Positions 1 through 5,721 of a DNA stretch of 5,721 nt are shown here, piece after piece. Below the pieces are notes generated by a model. That model was given only the letters and a program-made list of their open reading frames with translations. It made no database searches and was not told the origin of the DNA. The translations under genes and the position numbers were made by a program. The first letter of the stretch is position 1. Every line of letters begins with the position of its first letter. Location: positions 1 through 5,721 of the forward strand of contig JAPYTY010000150.1 of NCBI GenBank assembly GCA_029942065.1. The letters are read 5' to 3'. Source of the DNA: Acidobacteriota bacterium (lineage in GTDB: Bacteria; Acidobacteriota; UBA6911; RPQK01; JADFOI01).

Positions 1-1670
1 AAACACAGCTTGCCCATCTGAGCGAGAAAAAGCGGATCGTGACTCAAACGACTCTCCGGTCCGTTCCCGAAGAGCAGCCCTTGAAACCTCCCGAGGACAC
101 CGGGCCGGACACCCCTCCGACGGTCACCCTCAAGCTTTCTCCTGACTCCATTCCTCCCTCGCCCGCTACCGTGACCGAAACAGATTCCACGGCTCCGCTC
201 ACTCCTGTTCGTGAAACCCAGATCATTCAACCCTATCGCTTTCCAAATCTGGACTTTCTGGCATCCGCGGCCGAGGCAGGGGAAATCAACGAGGAGGAGC
301 TCATTGAAAGGGCCCGGCTCCTGTCCGCCAAGTGTGCCGAATTCGACGTCCATGGGCGCGTTCTCCAGATACACCCTGGCCCGGTTGTGACCACCTTCGA
401 ATTCAAGCCGGAAGCCGGCGTTAAATACAGCCGCATCACCAACCTGGCAGACGACCTTTGTCTGGCCTTACGGGCTGAATCCATCCGGATCGATCGAATT
501 CCCGGTAAAAATACGGTGGGCATCGAGGTTCCTAATCTGGATCGACAGATCATCGGTCTCAGGGAGATCCTGGAGGGAGCCGCTTTTCAACAATCCGGCT
601 CCAAACTCACACTGGCCCTGGGAAAACTCATCAACGGCAACCCCTACGTGAGCGACCTGGCGCGGATGCCGCACCTGCTGATTGCCGGCGCCACCGGCTC
701 GGGCAAAAGTGTGGCCCTGAACTGCGTGGTCTGTTCCCTGCTCTACAAGGCCAGCCCGGCCGAGGTCCGCGTCATCATGATTGACCCGAAGCGGTTGGAA
801 TTAGGGGTTTACGAGGATATCCCCCATCTTCTGACCCCCATCGTGACCGATCCCAGGAAGTCGGCCAATGCGCTGAACTGGGCGGTGTCGGAAATGGAGC
901 AGCGTTATAAAACACTGGCAAAGGAAGGCGTCAGAAATACCGATCAGTACAACCAGTTAATCGACGAAGGAGCGGAAGGATTCGAGGAAAGGGAACGCCT
1001 TCCTTACATTGTTCTGATCGTGGACGAACTGGCGGATTTGATGATGACGGCAGGGAAGGAAGTCGAAGCCTCTCTCACCCGGATTGCCCAGATGGCCCGG
1101 GCGGTGGGCATTCACCTGATCCTGGCCACCCAGCGCCCCTCGGTGGACGTTTTGACGGGTCTGATCAAGGCCAATTTCCCCTGTCGAGTTTCGTTTCGGG
1201 TCTCTTCCCGGGTCGACTCTCGAACCATTCTGGATTCCAACGGCGCTGAGCGGCTCCTGGGGAACGGCGATATGCTCTTTCTGCCCCCGGGGACTTCGCG
1301 GTTGATTCGTATTCACGGAGCCTTTGTCAGTGAAAAGGAAATCCGCAAGGTCACGGAGTTCCTCAAAAACCAGGCAGAACCCAATTACCAGGAGGAAATC
1401 CTGGAAGGAGAATCCAACACAAAAGAGAGCACGATGGTGGATTTGGGCCAGTTGGAGGACGCTCTGTACGAGGAGGCCGCTCGCTTCGTGGTCGAGACAG
1501 GAAGAGCTTCCACCTCCCTTCTCCAGCGCCGCCTGCGAATAGGATACGGCCGGGCCGCTCGCCTGCTGGACATGATGGAGCATGAGGGCCTGGTGGCCCC
1601 CCCGGACGGCAGCAAGGCCCGCGAAGTCCTGGTTCCGACCGACTACTTCGAACAGATCAATGACAATTAG
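1..1670 (+). CDS. ftsK: FtsK/SpoIIIE-family DNA translocase, 5' partial
   Basis: This is the C-terminal part of an FtsK/SpoIIIE double-stranded DNA pump. The family forms hexamers at the septum, clears chromosome ends during division and often activates XerCD at dif. Counting from the GTG at 39, a Pro/Thr-rich linker fills residues 1-65. An alpha domain follows at about 85-165, then the RecA-like beta domain: Walker A GATGSGKS at 217-224, Walker B IVLIVDE at 324-330, LATQRPS at 362-368, and DMLFLPPG at 411-418. The gamma winged helix is at about 472-535 with a GYGRAARLL recognition helix. The frame stays open upstream of GTG 39 to the window edge with no stop. The N-terminal transmembrane segments typical of FtsK are absent, and no clear Shine-Dalgarno precedes 39. 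I therefore infer that the true start lies outside the window. Frame begins at base 3; stop TAG at 1668-1670. The family call is very secure, the 5' end is not. Confidence 0.95.
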   Translation, partial: TQLAHLSEKKRIVTQTTLRSVPEEQPLKPPEDTGPDTPPTVTLKLSPDSIPPSPATVTETDSTAPLTPVRETQIIQPYRFPNLDFLASAAEAGEINEEELIERARLLSAKCAEFDVHGRVLQIHPGPVVTTFEFKPEAGVKYSRITNLADDLCLALRAESIRIDRIPGKNTVGIEVPNLDRQIIGLREILEGAAFQQSGSKLTLALGKLINGNPYVSDLARMPHLLIAGATGSGKSVALNCVVCSLLYKASPAEVRVIMIDPKRLELGVYEDIPHLLTPIVTDPRKSANALNWAVSEMEQRYKTLAKEGVRNTDQYNQLIDEGAEGFEERERLPYIVLIVDELADLMMTAGKEVEASLTRIAQMARAVGIHLILATQRPSVDVLTGLIKANFPCRVSFRVSSRVDSRTILDSNGAERLLGNGDMLFLPPGTSRLIRIHGAFVSEKEIRKVTEFLKNQAEPNYQEEILEGESNTKESTMVDLGQLEDALYEEAARFVVETGRASTSLLQRRLRIGYGRAARLLDMMEHEGLVAPPDGSKAREVLVPTDYFEQINDN

Positions 1671-1775
1671 CGGAATATAACCCGGATTTTGCTGAATACA
1701 GACTAAACAACTGATTTGAGCACTCCGAACTCACACTTTTCTTTTGGAAGGCAATCCGATATCATAGTAAATAGG

Positions 1776-2675
1776 ATGAAAAGGCTCTTTTTACCCTATC
1801 TATTGGTTGTTCTTCTCTCTCCCACCTGGTTAATCGCAGCTGAAAAAAATGACGTACCTCCCCGGTTCCGGGTTGCTGTCGATACCGTCGTAGTGCGGGT
1901 GACGGTCACGGACCCGCTCAACCGCTATGTGGTGGGATTGGACCGGGACCACTTCAGAGTCTTTGAAAACAAGCTGCAACAAACGTTGACCCATTTTTCC
2001 AACGATAAATCTCCCATCAGCGTCGGCATCATCATGGATATGAGCGGGTCGATGGGCGACAACATTTTAAGCGCCCGAAGCTCTGTGATCCGATTTCTGG
2101 AACAGGGCGACGCTGAGGATGAGTACTTCCTGGTCACCTTCAACGAACGCTCCGCCCTGGTCAGGGACTTCACCAATCGGAGCGAAAACATCAGCAACGA
2201 AATCTCCATCTCGAATCCCAAAGGGCGCACAGCTCTGTACGATGCCATGTACCTGGGTATGGAAAAGATCCGTGAGGGCCGCCATCAGAAAAAAGCTCTC
2301 ATTGTCATCACCGACGGAGAGGACAACAGCAGCCGATACACCTTCAGCGAGTTAAAGGACTATGTCAAGGAATCCGATGTCCAGATCTATGTCATCGGCG
2401 AGCGAGGCGACATGGGCTACGGCCGCGGCATTATTTCGGAAATCGTCCGTTTAACAGGCGCCCGAGCCTTCTTCCCCAATAATTTCAAACAGCTGGATTA
2501 CTTTGTCGACCTGATTCACTCCGAACTGCGCAACCAGTACCTTGTTGGTTACACTCCCACCAATAACCGCTCGGACGGCTCCTGGAGAAAACTCACGGTT
2601 CGGCTCGATCCCCCCGAGGGCATGCCCAAGCTGAAAGTGCGTGCCAAGCAAGGTTATTTTGCTCCCCGAAATTAA
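1776..2675 (+). CDS. Secreted VWA-domain protein (acidobacterial VWFA-related family), copy 1
   Basis: A 299-residue protein with one von Willebrand factor A domain. I chose ATG 1776 because it opens directly on a signal sequence: MKR, then a hydrophobic stretch at about residues 4-20, with likely cleavage near 'LIAA'. A TTG at 1716 is in frame but would bury this signal behind 20 polar residues. After the signal comes a beta-rich segment (about 30-75: VDTVVVRVTVTD...F.VFEN). The VWA fold then carries a complete metal-ion site: D88-M-S90-G-S92, T152, and D180 in ITDGED. The C-terminal part ends with LRNQYLVGY and KQGYFA, which I recognise from the acidobacterial VWFA-related family. The mature protein has no cysteine and no second membrane segment, so it is probably periplasmic or exported. 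It follows ftsK by 105 nt and precedes a paralog by 27 nt. Binding partner and cellular role are unknown. No convincing Shine-Dalgarno is visible. Confidence 0.9.
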   Translation: MKRLFLPYLLVVLLSPTWLIAAEKNDVPPRFRVAVDTVVVRVTVTDPLNRYVVGLDRDHFRVFENKLQQTLTHFSNDKSPISVGIIMDMSGSMGDNILSARSSVIRFLEQGDAEDEYFLVTFNERSALVRDFTNRSENISNEISISNPKGRTALYDAMYLGMEKIREGRHQKKALIVITDGEDNSSRYTFSELKDYVKESDVQIYVIGERGDMGYGRGIISEIVRLTGARAFFPNNFKQLDYFVDLIHSELRNQYLVGYTPTNNRSDGSWRKLTVRLDPPEGMPKLKVRAKQGYFAPRN

Positions 2676-2702
2676 GTTCGAGGAACCCTTCATTCGCACC
2701 CA

Positions 2703-3674
2703 ATGCTGATAGCCTTCTCACCCTCTGTTGTCCTGTCCATTTGCCTGCTGGCACTGCAATGGACGGCTTCAACGTCTTTCTCCCAGGGACAGAGTTCAGG
2801 CCGGCGCCCGGCCCAGTTTCGCACCGAAGTCGACCAGGTCGTTTTGTACTCCACCGTCTACGACCAGGACAGAAATCTGGCCTCCGGACTTCAGAAGGAG
2901 GAATTCACGATTTACGAAGATAAGGTGGAGCAGGCGATCACCTATTTCGGGCAGGACGATGTTCCCTCCACGGTTGGCATCGTGATTGATTCCAGTGGAA
3001 GCATGCGCGACAAATTCGACCTGGTGACGGATGCGACCCATCTCTTTCTGTCCATGAACAATCCTGAAAACGAACTGTTTTTCATCTCGTTCAAAGGCGA
3101 AGTCCGACTGGAAGAGGACTTCACCCAGGATGTCGAGGACATTTACGACGCACTGGACAACGTGATCGTCTCAGGGGGAACCGCCCTTTACGACGCCATC
3201 CATCTGGCTGTGGAAAAAGCCGCCGAAGGGAGCGAACTGAAAAAAAGCGTCGTGATATTCACCGACGGGGAGGACAAAGATAGTTACTACTCCCATGAAG
3301 AATTGCTCGAAAAAGTGGAGGAAAGTGACGTTCAGCTGTACATCGTTTCCTTCCTGGACAAGGATCTCCCTACCAGCGGAGGATTTTTTGGCATCTTTAA
3401 ATCGGCACGGGAAAAAATCCAGCAAGCCATCAGAGTGATCCCGGAGAATACGGGAGGAGAAGCATTTTTTCCCGACAAAATAGAAGAGCTCAATGAGATC
3501 TTTCGTTCCATTGCCTACGAGCTTCGACACCAGTATCGACTAGCTTATATCTCCAGTAATCCGGTCAAGGACGGGACCTGGAGAAGAACCGATATAGTGC
3601 TCAAAGATGCCCAGCAAAGGGGTTTCAAGGTTCGGGCTAAAAAAGGATATTTCGCCAAAAAAGACACGCCTTGA
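2703..3674 (+). CDS. Secreted VWA-domain protein (acidobacterial VWFA-related family), copy 2
   Basis: A 323-residue paralog of the gene just upstream, with the same architecture. A hydrophobic N-terminus (about 2-20) resembles a signal sequence but has no basic residues before the hydrophobic core. A beta-rich segment follows (about 39-83: VDQVVLYSTVYD...F.IYEDK). The VWA domain has an intact MIDAS: D96-S-S98-G-S100, T160 in SGGTALYDA, and D188 in FTDGED. The end LRHQYRLAY...KKGYFA matches copy 1. Relative to copy 1 it carries about 15 extra residues (around 217-240, rich in G, F and K) late in the VWA fold. ATG 2703 is the only sensible start: the stop of copy 1 at 2673-2675 is in the same frame and no other start codon lies between. 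GAGGA at 2680-2684 is about 18 nt away, too far for a standard ribosome-binding site. Probably co-transcribed with copy 1. Specific function unknown. Confidence 0.9.
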   Translation: MLIAFSPSVVLSICLLALQWTASTSFSQGQSSGRRPAQFRTEVDQVVLYSTVYDQDRNLASGLQKEEFTIYEDKVEQAITYFGQDDVPSTVGIVIDSSGSMRDKFDLVTDATHLFLSMNNPENELFFISFKGEVRLEEDFTQDVEDIYDALDNVIVSGGTALYDAIHLAVEKAAEGSELKKSVVIFTDGEDKDSYYSHEELLEKVEESDVQLYIVSFLDKDLPTSGGFFGIFKSAREKIQQAIRVIPENTGGEAFFPDKIEELNEIFRSIAYELRHQYRLAYISSNPVKDGTWRRTDIVLKDAQQRGFKVRAKKGYFAKKDTP

Positions 3675-3722
3675 ACCTTCCCGGGATTGACTTGTAGGGA
3701 TCACCCTCCTATCCTTTGCCTC

Positions 3723-4667
3723 ATGGCTCAGCCCAGGTCAGATAAAATTTGGCACAATGGCCAGTTCGAGGACTGGGACAAGGCCAACCTGCACGTGACC
3801 TCCCATGCCCTACACTACGGCACCTCCTGGTTCGAAGGGATTCGATGTTATAAAACTTCGCGCGGTTCCGAGGTCTTTCGTCTTCGGGAGCACACCGAGC
3901 GATTGTTTAATTCCTGTAAGATCTATCGCACTCAAGTCCCCTATCTCCTGGATGACTTTCAAGAGGCGATCCTGGAGACCATCCGGATCAACAAGATGAA
4001 CCATTGCTATATTCGGCCCATCATCCTGCTCGGGGTCGGCAGCCTGGGCCTCAATCCGCTGGATATTCCAGTTGAATCCTACATCATGGTCTGGGAATGG
4101 GGACGTTATCTTGGTGAGGGGGCTACTGAAAGCGGGGTGGATGTGTGTGTTTCAAGCTGGTCTCGCGCGGCTCCTAACACCTATCCCGCCATGGCCAAGG
4201 TGGGGGGCAACTATATCAATAGCATCCTCATCAAGCTCGAGGCTGTGGTCAATGGGTTTGCCGAGGGTGTGGCCCTCGATAGTCAGGGATGCGTCAGCGA
4301 GGGCAGCGGCGAGAACATTTTTTTCATCCGTGACGGCAAACTGTACACGCCCCCGATCAGTGCAGCCATCCTGCCGGGCATCACCCGAGATACCGTCATC
4401 ACCCTGGCTCAAGAGCGTGGCTATACGGTTTTGGAGCAACCCCTCCCTCGAGAGATGCTTCACATCGCTGATGAAGTCTTTCTAACCGGCACCGCGGCGG
4501 AAATCACCCCTATTCGATCGGTGGATCACATCGCGGTTGGCGATGGGAAGCCCGGCCCGATCACGCTGGAGATCCAACGTGATTTTTTTGACTACGTGGA
4601 AGGCAGGGTCGAGGATCGACATGGGTGGATGACGCCGGTCTACGAAGAAGAACACGCCAGGAAATGA
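3723..4667 (+). CDS. ilvE: Branched-chain amino acid aminotransferase (class IV PLP)
   Basis: A 314-residue cytoplasmic transaminase that interconverts Leu, Ile or Val and their 2-oxo acids, using 2-oxoglutarate/glutamate. Start ATG 3723 gives the N-terminus MAQPRSDKIWHNG, typical of the family; an in-frame TTG at 3687 would add 12 unrelated residues. Visible landmarks are HALHYGTSWFEGIR (28-41), HTERLFNS with R60 in the PLP-phosphate region, the Schiff-base lysine K159 in AKVGGNY, E193 in SEGSGEN near the pyridine nitrogen, LPGITRD (217-223) and TGTAAEITP (255-263). Length and motif order match Escherichia coli IlvE, including the lysine at 159. These motifs favour IlvE over D-amino acid aminotransferase or aminodeoxychorismate lyase. 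It lies 48 nt after the second VWA gene, possibly in the same transcript, with no other ilv or leu gene in view. No good Shine-Dalgarno is seen at the usual spacing; AGGGA at 3696-3700 is about 22 nt upstream. Confidence 0.95.
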   Translation: MAQPRSDKIWHNGQFEDWDKANLHVTSHALHYGTSWFEGIRCYKTSRGSEVFRLREHTERLFNSCKIYRTQVPYLLDDFQEAILETIRINKMNHCYIRPIILLGVGSLGLNPLDIPVESYIMVWEWGRYLGEGATESGVDVCVSSWSRAAPNTYPAMAKVGGNYINSILIKLEAVVNGFAEGVALDSQGCVSEGSGENIFFIRDGKLYTPPISAAILPGITRDTVITLAQERGYTVLEQPLPREMLHIADEVFLTGTAAEITPIRSVDHIAVGDGKPGPITLEIQRDFFDYVEGRVEDRHGWMTPVYEEEHARK

Positions 4668-4690
4668 GCGGCCGTCCTTCGAACGTCCGC
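4668..4690 (+). terminator. Possible weak terminator hairpin after ilvE
   Basis: Directly after the ilvE stop, GCGG (4668-4671) can pair with CCGC (4687-4690). After one mismatch, CGT (4673-4675) can pair with ACG (4683-4685). Only three T residues follow (GTTTAACG), so this is a poor intrinsic terminator and may be chance. Confidence 0.25.
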
Positions 4691-4732
4691 GTTTAACGAC
4701 CCACGTTCCATGTTTCACATCTAAGAAACAGA

Positions 4733-4753
4733 ATTCAGGATTCAAAATTCAGA
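4733..4753. repeat. Three tandem degenerate 7-bp units (ATTCANN)
   Basis: Three contiguous heptamers, ATTCAGG (4733-4739), ATTCAAA (4740-4746) and ATTCAGA (4747-4753), lie in the gap between ilvE and recX. They share ATTCA and vary at the last two positions. This resembles the short tandemly repeated 7-mers known from intergenic DNA of several bacterial groups. No function can be assigned from the sequence. Confidence 0.6.
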
Positions 4754-4784
4754 ATGGAACACTCAGGTATCGGGTTTTGAATCC
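4738..4784. repeat. Perfect 10-bp inverted repeat, potential stem-loop
   Basis: GGATTCAAAA (4738-4747) is the exact reverse complement of TTTTGAATCC (4775-4784). Two G-U pairs and one C-G pair can extend the stem inward (4748-4750 with 4772-4774), leaving a loop of about 21 nt. The left arm overlaps the heptamer array. A C-run rather than a T-run follows on the + strand, so it is not a standard terminator for ilvE. It could be a remnant of a dispersed palindromic repeat. Confidence 0.55.
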
Positions 4785-4800
4785 CCCCTTGAGTTTATTT

Positions 4801-4828
4801 CGGATTTGGGACTTCGGATTTCGGTTTT
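4801..4828. repeat. Four tandem degenerate 7-bp units (CGGATTT type)
   Basis: CGGATTT (4801-4807), GGGACTT (4808-4814), CGGATTT (4815-4821) and CGGTTTT (4822-4828) run with a period of 7. Units two and four differ from the consensus by two and one bases. It sits 47 bp downstream of the other heptamer array. Its unit is loosely similar (about two mismatches after rotation) to the reverse complement of the ATTCANN unit, which hints at a common origin. Confidence 0.5.
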
Positions 4829-4870
4829 TCAACCCCAGGTCGCATTCATGAATTACCCCGACAACGAATC

Positions 4871-5368
4871 GTGAAATCTGAAACGAACAAAATCTACCAG
4901 CGTTCTCTACGATTGCTGGGCAGAAGGAATCACAGCCGTCTGGAACTGGGCCGCAAGCTTGAGAGAACCCATCCTTCGGACCTGGTGGAAGAGATCCTGG
5001 ATCGTTTGGAAGAAAAAGGTTTTCTCAATGACAGGACTTTTGCTCTGGAGCGTGCCCGTTTGGGCCGCAAGCGGCGACTCTGGGGTGACTTACGAGTGTC
5101 CCAGGATTTAAAAAAATTGGGCATCGATGCTAGAATGATCGAGCAAGTCTTGGAGCAGGTAAACCAGGAAACAGGAGAGGTGGAAAGCCTTCAAGAGGCA
5201 ATCGATCGTTGGGTGAACAAATCAGGAGAGCCCGACACCCTTCCTCCTCTAAAGAAACTGCATGATCGCTGTATTCGCCTGGGATACGCTCCCCATATGG
5301 TCCGTGAGCAGCTAGGTCCTTACTTTGACCACCTCAACTGGAGTCAAAAAAATGAGAACGGCCGCTGA
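4871..5368 (+). CDS. recX: RecX-family regulator of RecA
   Basis: A 165-residue protein, close to the usual RecX length. RecX binds RecA filaments and RecA and damps recombinase and coprotease activity. The fold is a series of three-helix repeats, visible here as LGRRNHSRLELGRKL (16-30), the signature LEEKGFLNDRTFALERA (46-62), GDLRVSQDLKKLGID (72-86) and a third repeat at about 124-148 (KKLHDRCIRLGYAPHMVREQL region). GTG 4871 is chosen because no ATG, GTG or TTG lies upstream in frame back to the stop at 4790, and the first helix begins soon after it. There is no clear Shine-Dalgarno. Its start overlaps the stop of an eight-codon upstream reading frame as GTGA. The 3' end overlaps alaS by 17 nt, suggesting one transcript. 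recA is not in the window, so association with the cell's RecA is inferred from family knowledge. Confidence 0.9.
   Translation: MKSETNKIYQRSLRLLGRRNHSRLELGRKLERTHPSDLVEEILDRLEEKGFLNDRTFALERARLGRKRRLWGDLRVSQDLKKLGIDARMIEQVLEQVNQETGEVESLQEAIDRWVNKSGEPDTLPPLKKLHDRCIRLGYAPHMVREQLGPYFDHLNWSQKNENGR
5339..5343 (+). promoter_or_regulatory. Ribosome-binding site of alaS inside recX
   Basis: TGGAG lies within the last codons of recX, with an 8-nt spacer (mostly A) before the ATG at 5352. This is the best-placed Shine-Dalgarno in the window and fixes the alaS start inside the upstream gene. Confidence 0.65.
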
Positions 5369-5721
5369 GATACGTGAGGACTTCCTGACCTTCTTTGAAA
5401 GTCAGGGGCACAAGCGCGTCCAGAGCGGCTCACTGGTTCCTGAAAATGATCCGACTCTCCTGTTCACCAATGCAGGGATGAACCAGTTCAAGGATGTCTT
5501 CCTTGGATTGGAAAAACAGGACTTCCACCGTGCCGCCAGCAGTCAGAAATGCATGCGGGTCAGCGGCAAACACAATGATCTGGAAACAGTGGGACGCACC
5601 GCTCGACATCACACTTTTTTCGAAATGCTGGGAAATTTCTCCTTTGGCGACTATTTCAAAAAGGACGCGATTCGCTATGCTTGGGAGTTGTGTACCCAGG
5701 TCTACACGATCCCTCCCGATC
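5352..5721 (+). CDS. alaS: Alanyl-tRNA synthetase, N-terminal part (3' partial)
   Basis: The first 123 residues of a class II alanyl-tRNA synthetase, which activates alanine with ATP and charges tRNA-Ala in the cytoplasm. The frame is open at the right edge. The start MRTAAEIREDFLTFF is followed by the class II motif 1 region (GSLVPENDPTLLFTNAGMNQ, 26-45, then FKDVFLG, 46-52) and the motif 2 region with R69 and K73 in CMRVSGKHND, then TARHHTFFEMLGNFSFGDYF (83-102). This segment closely follows Escherichia coli AlaS as I remember it, including the Arg and Lys positions. ATG 5352 gives the family N-terminus, has GGAG 8 nt upstream, and lies 17 nt inside recX in a different frame, so translation is probably coupled. 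The editing and C-terminal domains would lie outside the window. Confidence 0.96.
   Translation, partial: MRTAAEIREDFLTFFESQGHKRVQSGSLVPENDPTLLFTNAGMNQFKDVFLGLEKQDFHRAASSQKCMRVSGKHNDLETVGRTARHHTFFEMLGNFSFGDYFKKDAIRYAWELCTQVYTIPPD

Noticed and set aside
957..1583. Long minus-strand open frame opposite ftsK
   Set aside because: It lies entirely within a strongly conserved ftsK motor and gamma region and shows no recognisable domain; it is a shadow frame.
1716..1775. TTG 1716 as start of the first VWA gene
   Set aside because: It would place 20 polar residues before a clear MKR-plus-hydrophobic signal sequence; ATG 1776 fits an exported protein.
1671..1775. Promoter in the ftsK-VWA gap (TTGCTG at 1689 with TGATTT, or TATCAT at 1760)
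   Set aside because: No -35/-10 pair with correct spacing and good match; too weak to list.
2712..2748. Lipobox around Cys14 of the second VWA protein (VVLSIC)
   Set aside because: Ile just before the Cys is unlike a lipobox, and hydrophobic sequence continues past the Cys, so this is not a convincing lipoprotein signal.
3696..3716. CCTCCT and short pairings (AGGG with CCCT, or AGGGAT with ATCCTTT) ahead of ilvE as a regulatory hairpin
   Set aside because: Stems of 4-6 bp, one with a G-U pair, are expected by chance; no anti-terminator or leader-peptide pattern with branched-chain codons is visible.
3687..3722. TTG 3687 as start of ilvE
   Set aside because: The extra residues do not resemble the family; ATG 3723 gives the usual N-terminus.
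4681..4708. GAACGT (4681-4686) and ACGTTC (4703-4708) as a LexA-type SOS box upstream of recX
   Set aside because: The 16-nt gap between half-sites is far from the 4 nt of the GAAC-N4-GTTC operator, and it lies about 160 nt upstream of recX.
4754..4780. Tiny frame ATG 4754 in the ilvE-recX gap
   Set aside because: Only eight codons, no ribosome-binding site, and it falls inside the repeat and hairpin region.

Overview
The window reads as a chromosomal, housekeeping-type segment with every gene on the + strand. It probably comes from an Acidobacteriota (Acidobacteria) genome. The main pointer is a tandem pair of secreted von Willebrand factor A (VWA) proteins of the kind described as 'VWFA-related Acidobacterial domain' proteins: a beta-rich N-terminal segment, a complete MIDAS, and a C-terminal segment ending in a GYFA motif. 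Moderate GC and several genes without a good Shine-Dalgarno are compatible with this but do not prove it.

Layout: (1) the 3' part of an FtsK/SpoIIIE-type DNA translocase, open at the left edge; (2) two adjacent VWA paralogs, 27 nt apart, each with an N-terminal signal sequence; (3) ilvE, a class IV PLP branched-chain amino acid aminotransferase, 48 nt downstream; (4) a 203-nt intergenic gap with a weak terminator-like hairpin, two short degenerate arrays of 7-bp units and a perfect 10-bp inverted repeat; (5) recX, starting with GTG; (6) the 5' part of alaS, starting inside the 3' end of recX (17-nt overlap) behind an internal GGAG ribosome-binding site, and running off the right edge.

The genes do not form one pathway. 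FtsK acts in chromosome segregation at the septum, the VWA pair is probably extracytoplasmic with unknown partners, IlvE handles branched-chain amino acids, RecX modulates RecA, and AlaS charges tRNA-Ala. The recX-alaS adjacency recalls the recA-recX-alaS order of many bacteria, but recA is not in this window. I found no defence system, CRISPR array, transposase, phage gene or RNA gene. The least explained parts are the VWA pair and the repeat-bearing gap between ilvE and recX.
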